From NCBI GenBank assembly GCA_000961585.1, contig LADN01000008.1, positions 44,640 to 108,639 on the forward strand: 64,000 bases of DNA, in the 5' to 3' direction. Source of the stretch: Peptococcaceae bacterium BRH_c4a. Lineage in GTDB: Bacteria > Bacillota > Desulfotomaculia > Desulfotomaculales > Desulfocucumaceae. Positions 17,196-25,991 of the stretch are shown one piece after another (within the stretch, counting starts at the first letter, position 1; each line of letters starts with the position of its first letter). The notes under the pieces were generated by a model. It was given only the letters and a program-made list of their open reading frames with translations, was not told the DNA's origin and searched no databases. A program made the position numbers and the translations under genes.

Positions 17196-18515
17196 TTGGC
17201 CATTGGATATACCGGTAAGATACTCTATGTAAATCTTTCTACTCAAAGTATTCTTATCGAAGAATTAGGAGACATTTTTTATCGCACATATATGGGAGGC
17301 CCGGGTATCGGTCTATATTATCTACTTAAAAATATGACTGTAGGAGTAGATTCATTAGGGCCGGATAATTTATTAATTATTGCTCCGGGTCTGTTGACCG
17401 GGTTATTAAGTCACTGTGTGCCGCACTATACCGTATGTGCCAAATTACCCCTAACCGGAACCTTTGGAAAATCGGCGGTTGGTGGTTGGTTGGGTTCTGA
17501 AATTAAATCGGCGGGATTTGATGCAATAATATTTCGCGGTAGGGCCGATAAACCAGTTTACTTATGGGTACACAACGGCGAAGTGGAAATCAAAGACGCA
17601 AGCAATCTATGGGGTCTCGAATCAGGATTGGTGGATGAATCTATTAAATGTGAATTAGGAATAAAGCAGGTACGGATTGCTCAGATTGGTCCCGATGGCG
17701 AAAATTTATTTCCATATGCCTGTATTGTAAATGAGCTATCCTATTCCGATAGAGGAAAAGGGATAGGAGCAGTGATGGGTTCGAAAAATTTAAAGGCTAT
17801 AGCGGTATATGGCACAGAAAAGGTTGAAGTGGCGGATTCCGCAAGATTGCAAAGCATTACACATTGGGCGGCACATGAGGTCAGATTACACCATTTAAGC
17901 AGTATCTCGCACAGTAAAGGTACCCCTCAAGTTATTGCTGTTAATAAAGCTGCAGGGCCTCTCTGCACCTGCAACCGGAATCAAGGAAGGGCACAGCACG
18001 ATCCTTTTTTTGTTCCGAACAAACCTATAGGTTTTTCGAATGGGGCATCTCTCGGGATATTGCGGGGAAGTATGGGTAAAGAACTTTTGTGGGAAAGGGT
18101 ACGATTAATTCTCTACACTAATTTTCTTGGTTTTGCTTACGAGGCCTTGGGAGTTTGTATGTTGGGATATATAGCCCGTGGCATTATTCCCCTAAAAAAA
18201 CTTATAGAAAAAACAGAAGCGGTGACTGGTTGGGAAACAAGCCTCTGGGAATTGATGAAGGTTGGTGAACGCTTAAATTCAATGGCACAGGTTTTTAATT
18301 GTAATGAGGGATTCGGTTCGCAACATGACAGACTCCCGTCACGATTCTACGAACCCTTACTGAGTGAATTAAACAGAGGGAAGTTAGGTACTTCTAATAA
18401 TACTTTTCGGGAGGCTGCAAAATTATATTATGAAATGGCAGGATGGGATGCTCAGGGAATTCCTGAAAAGGGTAAACTTCTTGAACTGGGTTTGAATTGG
18501 TTGACTACTCAATGA
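17196..18515 (+). CDS. Aldehyde:ferredoxin oxidoreductase-like protein lacking the Fe-S region
   Basis: 439 residues against about 600 for the AOR family. The N-terminal domain is intact (GYTGKILYVNLS, MGGPGIG, SPLTG-like KLPLTGTFGKSA, GSKNLKAIAVYGT). The C-terminal end is recognisable (LPSRFYEPL, GWDAQGIP). The middle, which carries the CxxCxxxC cluster ligands and much of the pterin site, is missing or replaced by a segment with only PLCTCNRNQG. There is no frameshift, so this may be an expressed non-catalytic paralogue or a deletion product. TTG start after GGAGG. It is the first gene behind the sigma-54 promoter. Confidence 0.8.
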   Translation: MAIGYTGKILYVNLSTQSILIEELGDIFYRTYMGGPGIGLYYLLKNMTVGVDSLGPDNLLIIAPGLLTGLLSHCVPHYTVCAKLPLTGTFGKSAVGGWLGSEIKSAGFDAIIFRGRADKPVYLWVHNGEVEIKDASNLWGLESGLVDESIKCELGIKQVRIAQIGPDGENLFPYACIVNELSYSDRGKGIGAVMGSKNLKAIAVYGTEKVEVADSARLQSITHWAAHEVRLHHLSSISHSKGTPQVIAVNKAAGPLCTCNRNQGRAQHDPFFVPNKPIGFSNGASLGILRGSMGKELLWERVRLILYTNFLGFAYEALGVCMLGYIARGIIPLKKLIEKTEAVTGWETSLWELMKVGERLNSMAQVFNCNEGFGSQHDRLPSRFYEPLLSELNRGKLGTSNNTFREAAKLYYEMAGWDAQGIPEKGKLLELGLNWLTTQ

Positions 18516-18571
18516 TTGCATTTTGATTAGGAATAAAATCGTTTTATTAAATTCCCAGGTAAAAGGTTTAC

Positions 18572-18586
18572 ATGATTTGTAATCAT
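18572..18586. promoter_or_regulatory. Palindrome upstream of the importer genes
   Basis: ATGATT-TGT-AATCAT is a perfect 6-bp inverted repeat 86 bp before the substrate-binding protein gene. It may be an operator or simply chance in AT-rich DNA. Confidence 0.25.
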
Positions 18587-18671
18587 ACTGCCGGGAGGTG
18601 ATATCAAAAAGACTGTTGTACAAAGGGGTCATGGTTTACGAAAAAGATTCAAAAGAAAGAGAGGTAAAAAA

Positions 18672-19787
18672 ATGAAATTCTCAAGGTATTGGGTACTGTT
18701 TTTAAGTTTAATCATGGTATTGGCTGTTGCAGGTTGTGGCGGCAGCAAGCCGTCGGAACAGAAAAGCGGCAGCGGGTCCTCTTCTTCCGAACTGAAAACT
18801 ATTGCGACCAGCCACCAGCCCTGCCTTCACGCCCTGCCCACCTACATGGCCATGCAAAAGGGGTTGGACAAAGCTGAAGGCATGAAAATAGAATTTCAGT
18901 TTTACCCATCCGGCCCTCCGCAAAATGAGGCCCTTGCTTCCAACAAGTGGCAGGTGGGCGCCATGGGAGCCCCTCCCGCCATGCTGGCTGCGATAAGGTA
19001 CGGAGCGTACATTATTGCTGTAGCTGACGACGAATCCGAAACCAATGACCTATACGTGCGCCCCGACAGCCCTATTTTGAAGGTCAAGGGCAACAATCCC
19101 CAGTACCCCGAAATATACGGATCACCTGATACAATAAAGGGCAAGACAATACTGCAGACCACCGCTTCCACCGGCCACTACGCCGTTATCGCAACGCTCA
19201 AGGCGTTGGGTATGGATGAGAAGGACGTCAAGCTGGTGCACATGGAACAGTCCCAGGCCATTGCAGCTTTCGAAGCGGGCCAGGGCGACATCGTCCAACT
19301 GTGGGCCCCCTTTGACTACATCGGAGAGTCCAAGGGCTGGGTCAAAATTTCTTCCGGACGCAGGGTCGGCGTGAAAATACCCGCCGTTGTGGTAGCCAGC
19401 AAGAAGGCCGTGGAAGAAAACCCCGAGCTGGTGGCAAAGTGGCTTAATCTTTACATGAAGGGCATCAAGGAAATGAAAACCAACCCCGAAGAGTCCAAGA
19501 AGATGCTTGATGCATACTACAAAGAGCGCGGGCTTACGCTGGCCAGCAAGGCGCTTGATGACGAATTCAAGCTAAGGCCCCTTTTTGATACCAAGGAGCA
19601 ATTGAACATGTTTGCCAAAAAGGACGGCGGCATGAGTGAAGTTGAACAACAAATTTCCGGTCTCGCCGAGTTCTTTGTGTCTCAGGGCCGCATAACTACC
19701 CAGGAGAGGGACAAATTCTTTAAGGGAGGATTTATTACCGACAAATTCTTGAAGATGGTTGCCGAGATGGAACAAGGCAAAAAATAG
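18672..19787 (+). CDS. ABC importer substrate-binding lipoprotein, SsuA/TauA/NMT1 type
   Basis: A 371-residue protein with a lipoprotein signal (hydrophobic stretch, then VAVAGCGGS with the lipobox Cys). The periplasmic-binding fold is of the nitrate/sulfonate/thiamine-precursor class, with AMQKGLDKAEG, MGAPPAMLAAI and LKALGMDEKDVKLV. It would sit on the outer face of the membrane and deliver an organic ligand to the two permeases downstream. The ligand cannot be read from sequence. Nearby AOR, alcohol dehydrogenase and hydroxyacid dehydrogenase genes point to a carboxylate, aldehyde precursor or sulfonate. Confidence 0.9.
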   Translation: MKFSRYWVLFLSLIMVLAVAGCGGSKPSEQKSGSGSSSSELKTIATSHQPCLHALPTYMAMQKGLDKAEGMKIEFQFYPSGPPQNEALASNKWQVGAMGAPPAMLAAIRYGAYIIAVADDESETNDLYVRPDSPILKVKGNNPQYPEIYGSPDTIKGKTILQTTASTGHYAVIATLKALGMDEKDVKLVHMEQSQAIAAFEAGQGDIVQLWAPFDYIGESKGWVKISSGRRVGVKIPAVVVASKKAVEENPELVAKWLNLYMKGIKEMKTNPEESKKMLDAYYKERGLTLASKALDDEFKLRPLFDTKEQLNMFAKKDGGMSEVEQQISGLAEFFVSQGRITTQERDKFFKGGFITDKFLKMVAEMEQGKK

Positions 19788-19864
19788 ATGACAATGATTT
19801 TCGGCTACCGCTTTAAAAGCGGTAGTCGAATAAAAAAGTTTTTTAGACAAGGAGAGACAATTAT

Positions 19865-20674
19865 ATGGCTACCCGGATTGTGGCTGCTCCTGGAAAGATC
19901 AGGTCTAAAAACAATTCACTTGTTTGGCTGTCGGCAGCCAGCCTGGTGGTGTTCTTTATAATATGGTACGGGTTAGTGGAATCCGGTATTATTTCAAAGG
20001 CATTACTTTCCCCTCCAGCCGAGGTTCTCACCACGTTCATATCCAAGTTTTCCAACCGCGCCCCCGACGGGGCCACCCTTGGAGCGCACTTCAAGACCAG
20101 CTTGACGCTGGCTCTTACCGGATATATTACCGCGGTGGTTGTCGGGGCGCCCCTAGGGCTACTTATGGGCTGGTACAAAAAGGTGGACTCAATTGTAAAA
20201 CCGATATTTGAGGTGATAAGGCCCATACCGCCAATCGCCTGGATTCCCCTAGCCATACTTTGGTTCGGCATTGGTCTGCCGGCAAAAGCTTTCATTATAT
20301 GGCTGTCGGCCTTTGTGCCCAGCGTTATCAATTCCTACGCCGGTATAAAACTTACGGAGCCGGTACTTATCAACATGTCGAGAACCTTTGGCGCCACCAA
20401 CTGGGAGACGTTTTTGAGGGTCGGGGTTCCTTCGGCCCTGGCCATGGTGTTTACGGGCTTAAGGTTATCCTTAAGTTCGGCCTGGATGACCCTGGTGGCG
20501 GCTGAATTGCTGGCGGCCACCGAGGGCTTGGGCTACATGATCCAGATGGGGCGTACCCTGGCCAGGCCGGACGTTATAATAGTCGGAATGCTGACCATCG
20601 GCTTGACCGGGGCGGCCATGGCCTTCATACTGGAAAGGTTTGAAGGAAAACTGGCACCGTGGAGGAGGTCATGA
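19865..20674 (+). CDS. ABC importer permease 1, SsuC/TauC type
   Basis: A 269-residue inner-membrane protein with about six transmembrane helices and the binding-protein-dependent permease fold. The cytoplasmic coupling loop is seen at VIRPIPPIAWIPLAILWFG. The closing TGA overlaps the ATG of permease 2. The two permeases are clearly related but different, so the channel is probably a heterodimer. Confidence 0.9.
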   Translation: MATRIVAAPGKIRSKNNSLVWLSAASLVVFFIIWYGLVESGIISKALLSPPAEVLTTFISKFSNRAPDGATLGAHFKTSLTLALTGYITAVVVGAPLGLLMGWYKKVDSIVKPIFEVIRPIPPIAWIPLAILWFGIGLPAKAFIIWLSAFVPSVINSYAGIKLTEPVLINMSRTFGATNWETFLRVGVPSALAMVFTGLRLSLSSAWMTLVAAELLAATEGLGYMIQMGRTLARPDVIIVGMLTIGLTGAAMAFILERFEGKLAPWRRS

Positions 20675-21468
20675 TTATGAATGCCAAAGCGTCACCCGCT
20701 GAGATTTTTTCCCGGTTTCTTCCCTTAACATCCCTTTTATTGATAATAATAGTCTGGCAGTTTGCCGCGACCGGCGGCTATTTCGGCAAGTCGCTGCCCT
20801 CTCCGGTGGCGGTGGTCAACCAGTTTGTTGACATGCTAGCCGAACCGGTGGGTAAAACAATCCTGGGAGGCCACATCTGGGCAAGCATGAGGAGGGTGCT
20901 TACGGCCTTTGCGGTGGCTGTATTAATTGGTATTCCCATGGGCCTGCTTATGGGCTGGAATAAAAAGGCGGAGGCCATTATCAAACCCATTTTCGAGATT
21001 TTCCGCCCCATACCTCCCATCGCCTGGATTCCGCTGGCCATATTATGGTTTGGCATAGAAGAGACGCCCAAGGTATTCATCTGCTTCATAGGGGCGTTTA
21101 TACCAGCGGTAATGAACGCCTATACAGGAATCAGGTTTACCGATCCCCTGCTTCTGGATGCCGCAAGATCGCAGGGCGCCAACCTCAGGCAGCTTTTCAA
21201 AGAGGTCGCGGTGCCGTCAGCCCTGCCGGCAATTTTTGCAGGCTTGCAAAACGGCCTGAGCCTCTGCTGGATGTGCGTTCTGGCCGCGGAAATGGTGGGA
21301 GCCGAAGAAGGCGTTGGCTACCTTATCCTCCGGGGTATGGACATGAGCAACCCTGCCATGATCATTACCGGCATGCTTATCATCGGAGCCGTGGGAGCAC
21401 TGATCGCAGTGGGCCTGCGTTACGTAGAAAGGTGGGTCTGCCCATGGAAGCGCGAAATATCGATGTAA
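20671..21468 (+). CDS. ABC importer permease 2, SsuC/TauC type
   Basis: A permease of about 265 residues, paralogous to its upstream neighbour, with the loop motif FRPIPPIAWIPLAILWFG and about six membrane helices. The ATG at 20671 follows GGAGGAGG and overlaps the previous stop codon; ATG 20677 is an alternative. It partners permease 1 and the two ATPases. Confidence 0.9.
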   Translation: MIMNAKASPAEIFSRFLPLTSLLLIIIVWQFAATGGYFGKSLPSPVAVVNQFVDMLAEPVGKTILGGHIWASMRRVLTAFAVAVLIGIPMGLLMGWNKKAEAIIKPIFEIFRPIPPIAWIPLAILWFGIEETPKVFICFIGAFIPAVMNAYTGIRFTDPLLLDAARSQGANLRQLFKEVAVPSALPAIFAGLQNGLSLCWMCVLAAEMVGAEEGVGYLILRGMDMSNPAMIITGMLIIGAVGALIAVGLRYVERWVCPWKREISM

Positions 21469-22220
21469 AAAGCGAAATCAGCTGCCAGCACCTTTATAAG
21501 TCGTTTCCGGGAATGGATGGCAATGTAACTGAGGTGTTGAAGGACGTTAATCTGTCGGTGGCTAAAAACGAGTTTCTGGTTATTCTCGGCCCCGGGCAGT
21601 GCGGGAAGACTACCCTGTTAAACATTATGGCCGGCCTGGACTCGTCCGACTCCGGGGAAATACTTCTTAACGATGTACCTGTCAGTGGTCCTAACCCCAA
21701 TCTGGGACTGGTCTTCCAGAGAATGGCCCTTATGCCCTGGAAAACAGTGATGGGAAACGTCTCCATGGGGCTCAAGTTCAGGGGTGTTTCCAAAAAAGAA
21801 AGGGAGGAAAAGGCCCGGTACTTTATAAATCTGGTGGGGCTGTCCGGTTTTGAAAAGTCATACCCGTACCAGCTTTCCGGCGGCATGAAGCAGCGTGTGG
21901 GCATTGCCAGGGCATACTGCAGTGACCCGGAGGTTCTGCTGATGGACGAGCCCTTCGGCGCCCTTGATGCCCAGACGCGGTACATGATGGAGGAAGAAAT
22001 ACTGCGCATATGGGAAAAGGCCAAGCGCACGGTGGTGTTTGTAACCAATAACATCGAGGAGGCCATTTATCTGGGCGACCGGATTGTCCTTCTCAGCCGT
22101 TGCCCGGCCACGGTTAAGGCCGTGTATCCCATCGATTTAGCCCGACCGCGCCAGTTTACAGACTCCAGGTTTCTGGAGGTTCGGCAGAAAATCGCCGATA
22201 ACACTGATCTGGCTCTCTAG
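21444..22220 (+). CDS. ABC importer ATPase 1, SsuB/TauB type, H-loop His replaced
   Basis: A 258-residue nucleotide-binding protein: Walker A GPGQCGKTTLL, signature LSGGMKQRV, Walker B VLLMDEPFGALD. The switch histidine is replaced by asparagine (VTNNIEEA instead of VTHN). I place the start at the ATG in CCCATGGAAGCG, inside the end of permease 2, after AAAGGTGGG. The frame stays open upstream, but there it is the shadow of the permease. It probably pairs with ATPase 2. Confidence 0.9.
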   Translation: MEARNIDVKSEISCQHLYKSFPGMDGNVTEVLKDVNLSVAKNEFLVILGPGQCGKTTLLNIMAGLDSSDSGEILLNDVPVSGPNPNLGLVFQRMALMPWKTVMGNVSMGLKFRGVSKKEREEKARYFINLVGLSGFEKSYPYQLSGGMKQRVGIARAYCSDPEVLLMDEPFGALDAQTRYMMEEEILRIWEKAKRTVVFVTNNIEEAIYLGDRIVLLSRCPATVKAVYPIDLARPRQFTDSRFLEVRQKIADNTDLAL

Positions 22221-22240
22221 GGTGAAGGAAGGGGAACATT

Positions 22241-22993
22241 ATGACAAACAACGGACGTAAAATTAAAATACAGGTGCAAAACCTTACCAAGCGCTTCGGT
22301 GACCTTCTGGTTTTAAACAATATTTCGTTTAATGTGTACGAAGGCGAGTTCTTATGCATAGTTGGCCCCACCGGCTGCGGCAAGACCACCTTTTTAAACG
22401 TACTGACCAAGCTGCATCCGGCAACCGAGGGTGACATATATATTGACGGGGAGCCAGCCAATCCACAGAAACACAATATATCCTTTGTTTTCCAGGAGCC
22501 TTCTACAATGCCCTGGCTGACGGTTGAGCAGAATATACGCTACGGGCTTGAAGTTAAAAAAGTGCCCGAGGAAGAGATTAAAAAGCGCTTAAACCAAGTG
22601 ATGGAACTGGTGGGGCTGAAAGACTTCCGCAATTACTATCCCCGCCAGCTCTCGGCCAGCATGGACCAAAGGGTAGTAATCGCCAGGGCGTTCGCAATCA
22701 ACCCCGACCTGTTGCTGATGGATGAGCCGTACAGCCAGCTCGACATCAAGCTCCGCTATTACCTTGAAGATGAGGTTATCCGAATCTGGCGGGAGATGAA
22801 GAGGACGGTAATTTTTGTTACCCACAACATCGAGGAAGCGGTTTACCTGGCCGAAAGAATACTTATTCTTACGCCCAAGCCGGCCACAATCAAAAAAGAA
22901 ATCAAGGTTGACCTGCCCAGGCCGCGCAACTTCGCCGACCCGGAATTTGTCAATATAAGGAACCAAGTCACTGAAATGATAAAGTGGTGGTAA
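22241..22993 (+). CDS. ABC importer ATPase 2, SsuB/TauB type, degenerate signature
   Basis: A 250-residue ATPase with Walker A GPTGCGKTT, Q-loop VFQEPSTMPWL, Walker B LLLMDEPYSQLD and intact H-loop VTHNIEEA. The signature reads LSASMDQRV, without the two glycines of LSGGQ. The defects of ATPases 1 and 2 are complementary. A heterodimer would have one competent site (ATPase 2 Walker/H-loop with ATPase 1 LSGGM) and one degenerate site. Confidence 0.9.
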   Translation: MTNNGRKIKIQVQNLTKRFGDLLVLNNISFNVYEGEFLCIVGPTGCGKTTFLNVLTKLHPATEGDIYIDGEPANPQKHNISFVFQEPSTMPWLTVEQNIRYGLEVKKVPEEEIKKRLNQVMELVGLKDFRNYYPRQLSASMDQRVVIARAFAINPDLLLMDEPYSQLDIKLRYYLEDEVIRIWREMKRTVIFVTHNIEEAVYLAERILILTPKPATIKKEIKVDLPRPRNFADPEFVNIRNQVTEMIKWW

Positions 22994-23068
22994 ATGGCAG
23001 CTTTTGATTTTGGGGTGTACAGTCAAGCAAAAATAAAAACTAAAATATTATTGGAAAAGGTGAAAATA

Positions 23069-23926
23069 ATGAAATTTGGATTTATTGGACTGGGAAAAAT
23101 GGGCGGCGGCCTGGCCCGTAACCTTATAAGGGCGGGCTATGAAGTGGTTGTGTTTGACATCAGCAAAGAAGCTGTTGAAAGAACCTTGAAGGTAGGTGGC
23201 AGGCCCGCATCCTCCACCGTGGAGGCGGCTACCGGGGCTGACTGCCTCTTCACCAGCCTGCCCATGCCGGTGGACCTGGAAAACCTGCTGTTGGGGGAAA
23301 AGAGTTTGTACCAGGTGATGAAGCCCGGCGCAACCCACATCGACGTCAGTACCATCGACCCCAAGACCGCCCGTAAGCTAGCCAACAATGCTGAAGAAAA
23401 AGGCCTTAACTTCCTGGCCTGCCCCCTTGGCATGGGCCCTGCACAGGCCGAGGAGGGCAGTGAGCCCATATTTTCCGGAGGCAAAAAGGAAGTGTTTGAC
23501 AAATTTGAGGACGTACTGAAGAAAATAGGTAAACCTGTCTATTATACTGGTGACGTTGAACAGTCCACCGCTTTCAAACTAATCAGCAATATGGTAGGGA
23601 TGACTAACATGGCCACCCTGGCCGAGGGTCTTAAACTCGGCGAAAAGGTGGGCATAGACCCAGCCCTTCTGCAAGAACTTTTGAAGGTTACCGGTGCTGA
23701 GTCGTTTCAGCTCAGGGTGCGCGGCCCGTGGGTACTGAACAAAGATTATGCCCCCAGGTTCTCTGTTAACCTTGCCTTAAAAGATGTACGGCTGGGCAAC
23801 GCCATGGCCGACGATTTGGGAATGATGCTGGATCTCTGCAAGAAGGGCATGGGCTACCTGGCCGCAGCCCAGGAAAACGGGTATGGAGATGAAGACTGCA
23901 ACGCCGTCTTCAAGGTGGTCAGGTAG
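23069..23926 (+). CDS. NAD(P)-dependent beta-hydroxyacid dehydrogenase
   Basis: A 285-residue enzyme of the 3-hydroxyisobutyrate/tartronate-semialdehyde reductase family. It has the Rossmann motif GLGKMGGGLARNL, substrate loop DVSTIDPKTARKL and catalytic lysine in FKLISNMVGMTNMA. I place the start at the ATG at 23069 after AAAAGGTG; an upstream in-frame ATG at 22994 would add 25 non-conserved residues. It would interconvert a 3-hydroxyacid and a semialdehyde. Its paralogue at 48978 occupies the equivalent position in the second AOR island. Confidence 0.88.
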   Translation: MKFGFIGLGKMGGGLARNLIRAGYEVVVFDISKEAVERTLKVGGRPASSTVEAATGADCLFTSLPMPVDLENLLLGEKSLYQVMKPGATHIDVSTIDPKTARKLANNAEEKGLNFLACPLGMGPAQAEEGSEPIFSGGKKEVFDKFEDVLKKIGKPVYYTGDVEQSTAFKLISNMVGMTNMATLAEGLKLGEKVGIDPALLQELLKVTGAESFQLRVRGPWVLNKDYAPRFSVNLALKDVRLGNAMADDLGMMLDLCKKGMGYLAAAQENGYGDEDCNAVFKVVR

Positions 23927-23950
23927 TTAAATTCGCAGCAAATGGAGTGA

Positions 23951-24304
23951 TTGAAATTGTCCGGAATACGTATTGACTGTAGGGAGAGCAGCCCTGTGGG
24001 CCTTGACGGAGGGAATCGGGAGGTAAGAGTCATCCTGGACGTGGAAAGCCATCCCGAAGCAGCAGTGTCACTTGGCCGCTATCAGTTTAAGCCTCTGGTT
24101 ACAGGCCCACGCCACAGGCACGAGGTTGAAACCGAAGTATATTACTGCCTGGAAGGTTCCGGAACGGTTGTTGTGGGGGAGACTGTTCACCACATGACCC
24201 CCGGTGTGACCGTCTGCATACCTCCGAAGAATGACCACCAGACCACAAGTGGTGAGGCGGGCTTCGTTTTTCTGGCGTTCTTTTCGCCACCAATCAAGTT
24301 TTGA
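23951..24304 (+). CDS. Cupin-domain protein
   Basis: A 117-residue single-domain cupin with the metal-binding pattern spread over HRHEVETEVYYCLEG (motif 1) and the later GVTVCIPPKNDHQT (motif 2, His). It may be a small isomerase, lyase or ligand sensor for the imported compound. The start is TTG at 23951 or 23957 after GGAG. It is co-directional and tightly packed with the dehydrogenases. Confidence 0.8.
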   Translation: MKLSGIRIDCRESSPVGLDGGNREVRVILDVESHPEAAVSLGRYQFKPLVTGPRHRHEVETEVYYCLEGSGTVVVGETVHHMTPGVTVCIPPKNDHQTTSGEAGFVFLAFFSPPIKF

Positions 24305-24333
24305 ATCAAAGCTAAAAAGGAAGTGATGGGGGA

Positions 24334-25488
24334 TTGCAAGGATCTTTCTATTACGCTTCACCTACCAGGATTATTTCCGGGCTTGGCGCTAAAGAGAGAG
24401 CCGGCCAGGAGGCGCGCGATGCTGGAGGGACAAAAGCACTGATTGTTACCGACAAAGGGGTCCTTAATGCTGGTTTAGTGGATGAAGTTATCGATTCACT
24501 TCGCAAAGCCGGGCTGGGTGTGGTTATATACGACAAGGTGGAAACCAATCCTGTTCTGTCTATGGTGGATGAAGGCCACCAATTATACAGGAGCGAAGGG
24601 TGCGACATTCTGGTGGCGGTAGGTGGAGGCAGCTCCATCGACTTAGCCAAAGCTATTGGTGTTTTGACCAACAATCCGGGGCCTTTAGTTCAGTATGAAG
24701 GCGCTGATAAGATTCCGCATCCGATTTCTTACCTGATTGCGATCCCTACTGCCGCAGGTACCGGAGCAGAGGTTACGTTTAGCGCCTTGATAACTGATCC
24801 CGATCGGCATTACAAGATATCTATCAGGAGTTTTTATCTTGCTCCCAGGGTGGCCATACTGGACCCCGGTATGCTGAAGACGCTACCATCTCACATAGCA
24901 GCCATGACCGGGATGGATAGCCTGACCCACGCAATCGAGGCTTATGTTTCTACATCCGCCAGTCCAATTACTGATCTGCTGGCATTTGAAGCGATTAATA
25001 TAAGTGCTGCATCGCTAGAACGGTTTGTGGCAGACCCTTCAAACCCCAGTGCTGCTTCGCTCATGCAGCTTGCCTGCGCTTACGCTGGAATGGCTTTTGC
25101 AAACGCACGCCTGGGCAACGTTCACGCTATGGCTCACCCTCTGGGTGGACATTTTAATCTGCACCACGGATTGGCGTGCGCAATCCTGCTGCCCCGGGTA
25201 ATAGATTTCAATTTAAACAGTTCTCCGCATAAATATGCCAAAATAGCACTGGCCATGGGGCAACAGGTAGATGAAGATTTATCGCTGGAATCGGCAAAGT
25301 CAGCATCACAAGCAATCTATAGCCTTTTAGAAACATTGAATCTTCCCACCAAACTTGGCGAGTTGGGGGTTACAACCGATAAAATACCTGTCATAGCGCG
25401 TGACGCCGTTACAACCGGCATACACGGCACAAATCCCAGGCTGACCGATTTTGGTGACTTCGTACGGCTGTATGAAGCATGTATGTAA
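24334..25488 (+). CDS. Iron-containing alcohol dehydrogenase
   Basis: A 384-residue enzyme of the Fe-ADH (group III) family. The NAD-binding site is GGGSSIDLAKAIG. Metal ligands fall in the HAIEAY and HAMAHPLGGHFNLHHG blocks. It should oxidise an alcohol to an aldehyde that the AOR of the same cluster could then oxidise to an acid, and that link is inference. TTG start. It precedes the ferredoxin-AOR pair. Confidence 0.9.
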   Translation: MQGSFYYASPTRIISGLGAKERAGQEARDAGGTKALIVTDKGVLNAGLVDEVIDSLRKAGLGVVIYDKVETNPVLSMVDEGHQLYRSEGCDILVAVGGGSSIDLAKAIGVLTNNPGPLVQYEGADKIPHPISYLIAIPTAAGTGAEVTFSALITDPDRHYKISIRSFYLAPRVAILDPGMLKTLPSHIAAMTGMDSLTHAIEAYVSTSASPITDLLAFEAINISAASLERFVADPSNPSAASLMQLACAYAGMAFANARLGNVHAMAHPLGGHFNLHHGLACAILLPRVIDFNLNSSPHKYAKIALAMGQQVDEDLSLESAKSASQAIYSLLETLNLPTKLGELGVTTDKIPVIARDAVTTGIHGTNPRLTDFGDFVRLYEACM

Positions 25489-25529
25489 AACAGGACATTT
25501 ACTCATAGCTTAAGGTGGTGCAATCTGAA

Positions 25530-25991
25530 ATGAAGGTTATCAGTGTGTCCGTCCAGCGATGTGTTGGCTGCCGGCTGTGTGAACAGTGGTGCAGCTACAG
25601 CCACAACGGGGCGGTCAGCCCAACCGATGCCCGGATCAGGGTTCTTCGCGACCTGGACGGGGAAAGGGATATTCCTATGGTCTGCCGCCAGTGCGCTGTT
25701 CCCCTGTGTGCCGGGGTTTGCCCCGCGGGCGCTTTGACCCGGGACGAAAAGACCGGAGCTGTCAGGGTTGATTATAATACCTGCGCCGGCTGTGGCCTCT
25801 GCGTTGAAGCCTGCCCCCACGGAGCGGTGGCTGTGGACCGGAATGGATACCCACTTATTTGCGACCTGTGCGGCGGACTTCCTCAGTGCGCGGTTCACTG
25901 CCCGGAGGGGGCCATCCGCTACCTCCGCCGGGAACTGGTGGACCGAGATATTAAAATTTCAGCCGTCCGGCGGATGGGAGGTGACCGCTGA
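25530..25991 (+). CDS. Polyferredoxin (4Fe-4S, HycB-like), AOR partner
   Basis: About 153 residues with four cysteine clusters: CVGCRLCEQWC, CRQCAVPLCAGVCP, CAGCGLCVEACP and CDLCGGLPQCAVHCP. This is the HycB/DMSO-reductase-subunit layout for four [4Fe-4S] clusters. It probably carries electrons from the AOR encoded next. I chose ATG 25530; GTG 25515 is an alternative. Its TGA overlaps the AOR start by one base. Confidence 0.88.
   Translation: MKVISVSVQRCVGCRLCEQWCSYSHNGAVSPTDARIRVLRDLDGERDIPMVCRQCAVPLCAGVCPAGALTRDEKTGAVRVDYNTCAGCGLCVEACPHGAVAVDRNGYPLICDLCGGLPQCAVHCPEGAIRYLRRELVDRDIKISAVRRMGGDR

Noticed and set aside
18598..18675. Possible 25-codon leader peptide overlapping the substrate-binding protein start
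   Set aside because: The GGGAGG lies directly against the GTG with no spacing, so initiation there is unlikely.
21045..21443. Long N-terminal extension of ABC ATPase 1
   Set aside because: It is the out-of-frame shadow of permease 2, rich in Arg and Gly, and unlike any ATPase N-terminus.
22994..23068. Upstream extension of the beta-hydroxyacid dehydrogenase
   Set aside because: The 25 extra residues precede the conserved Rossmann start and the better ribosome binding site lies before ATG 23069.
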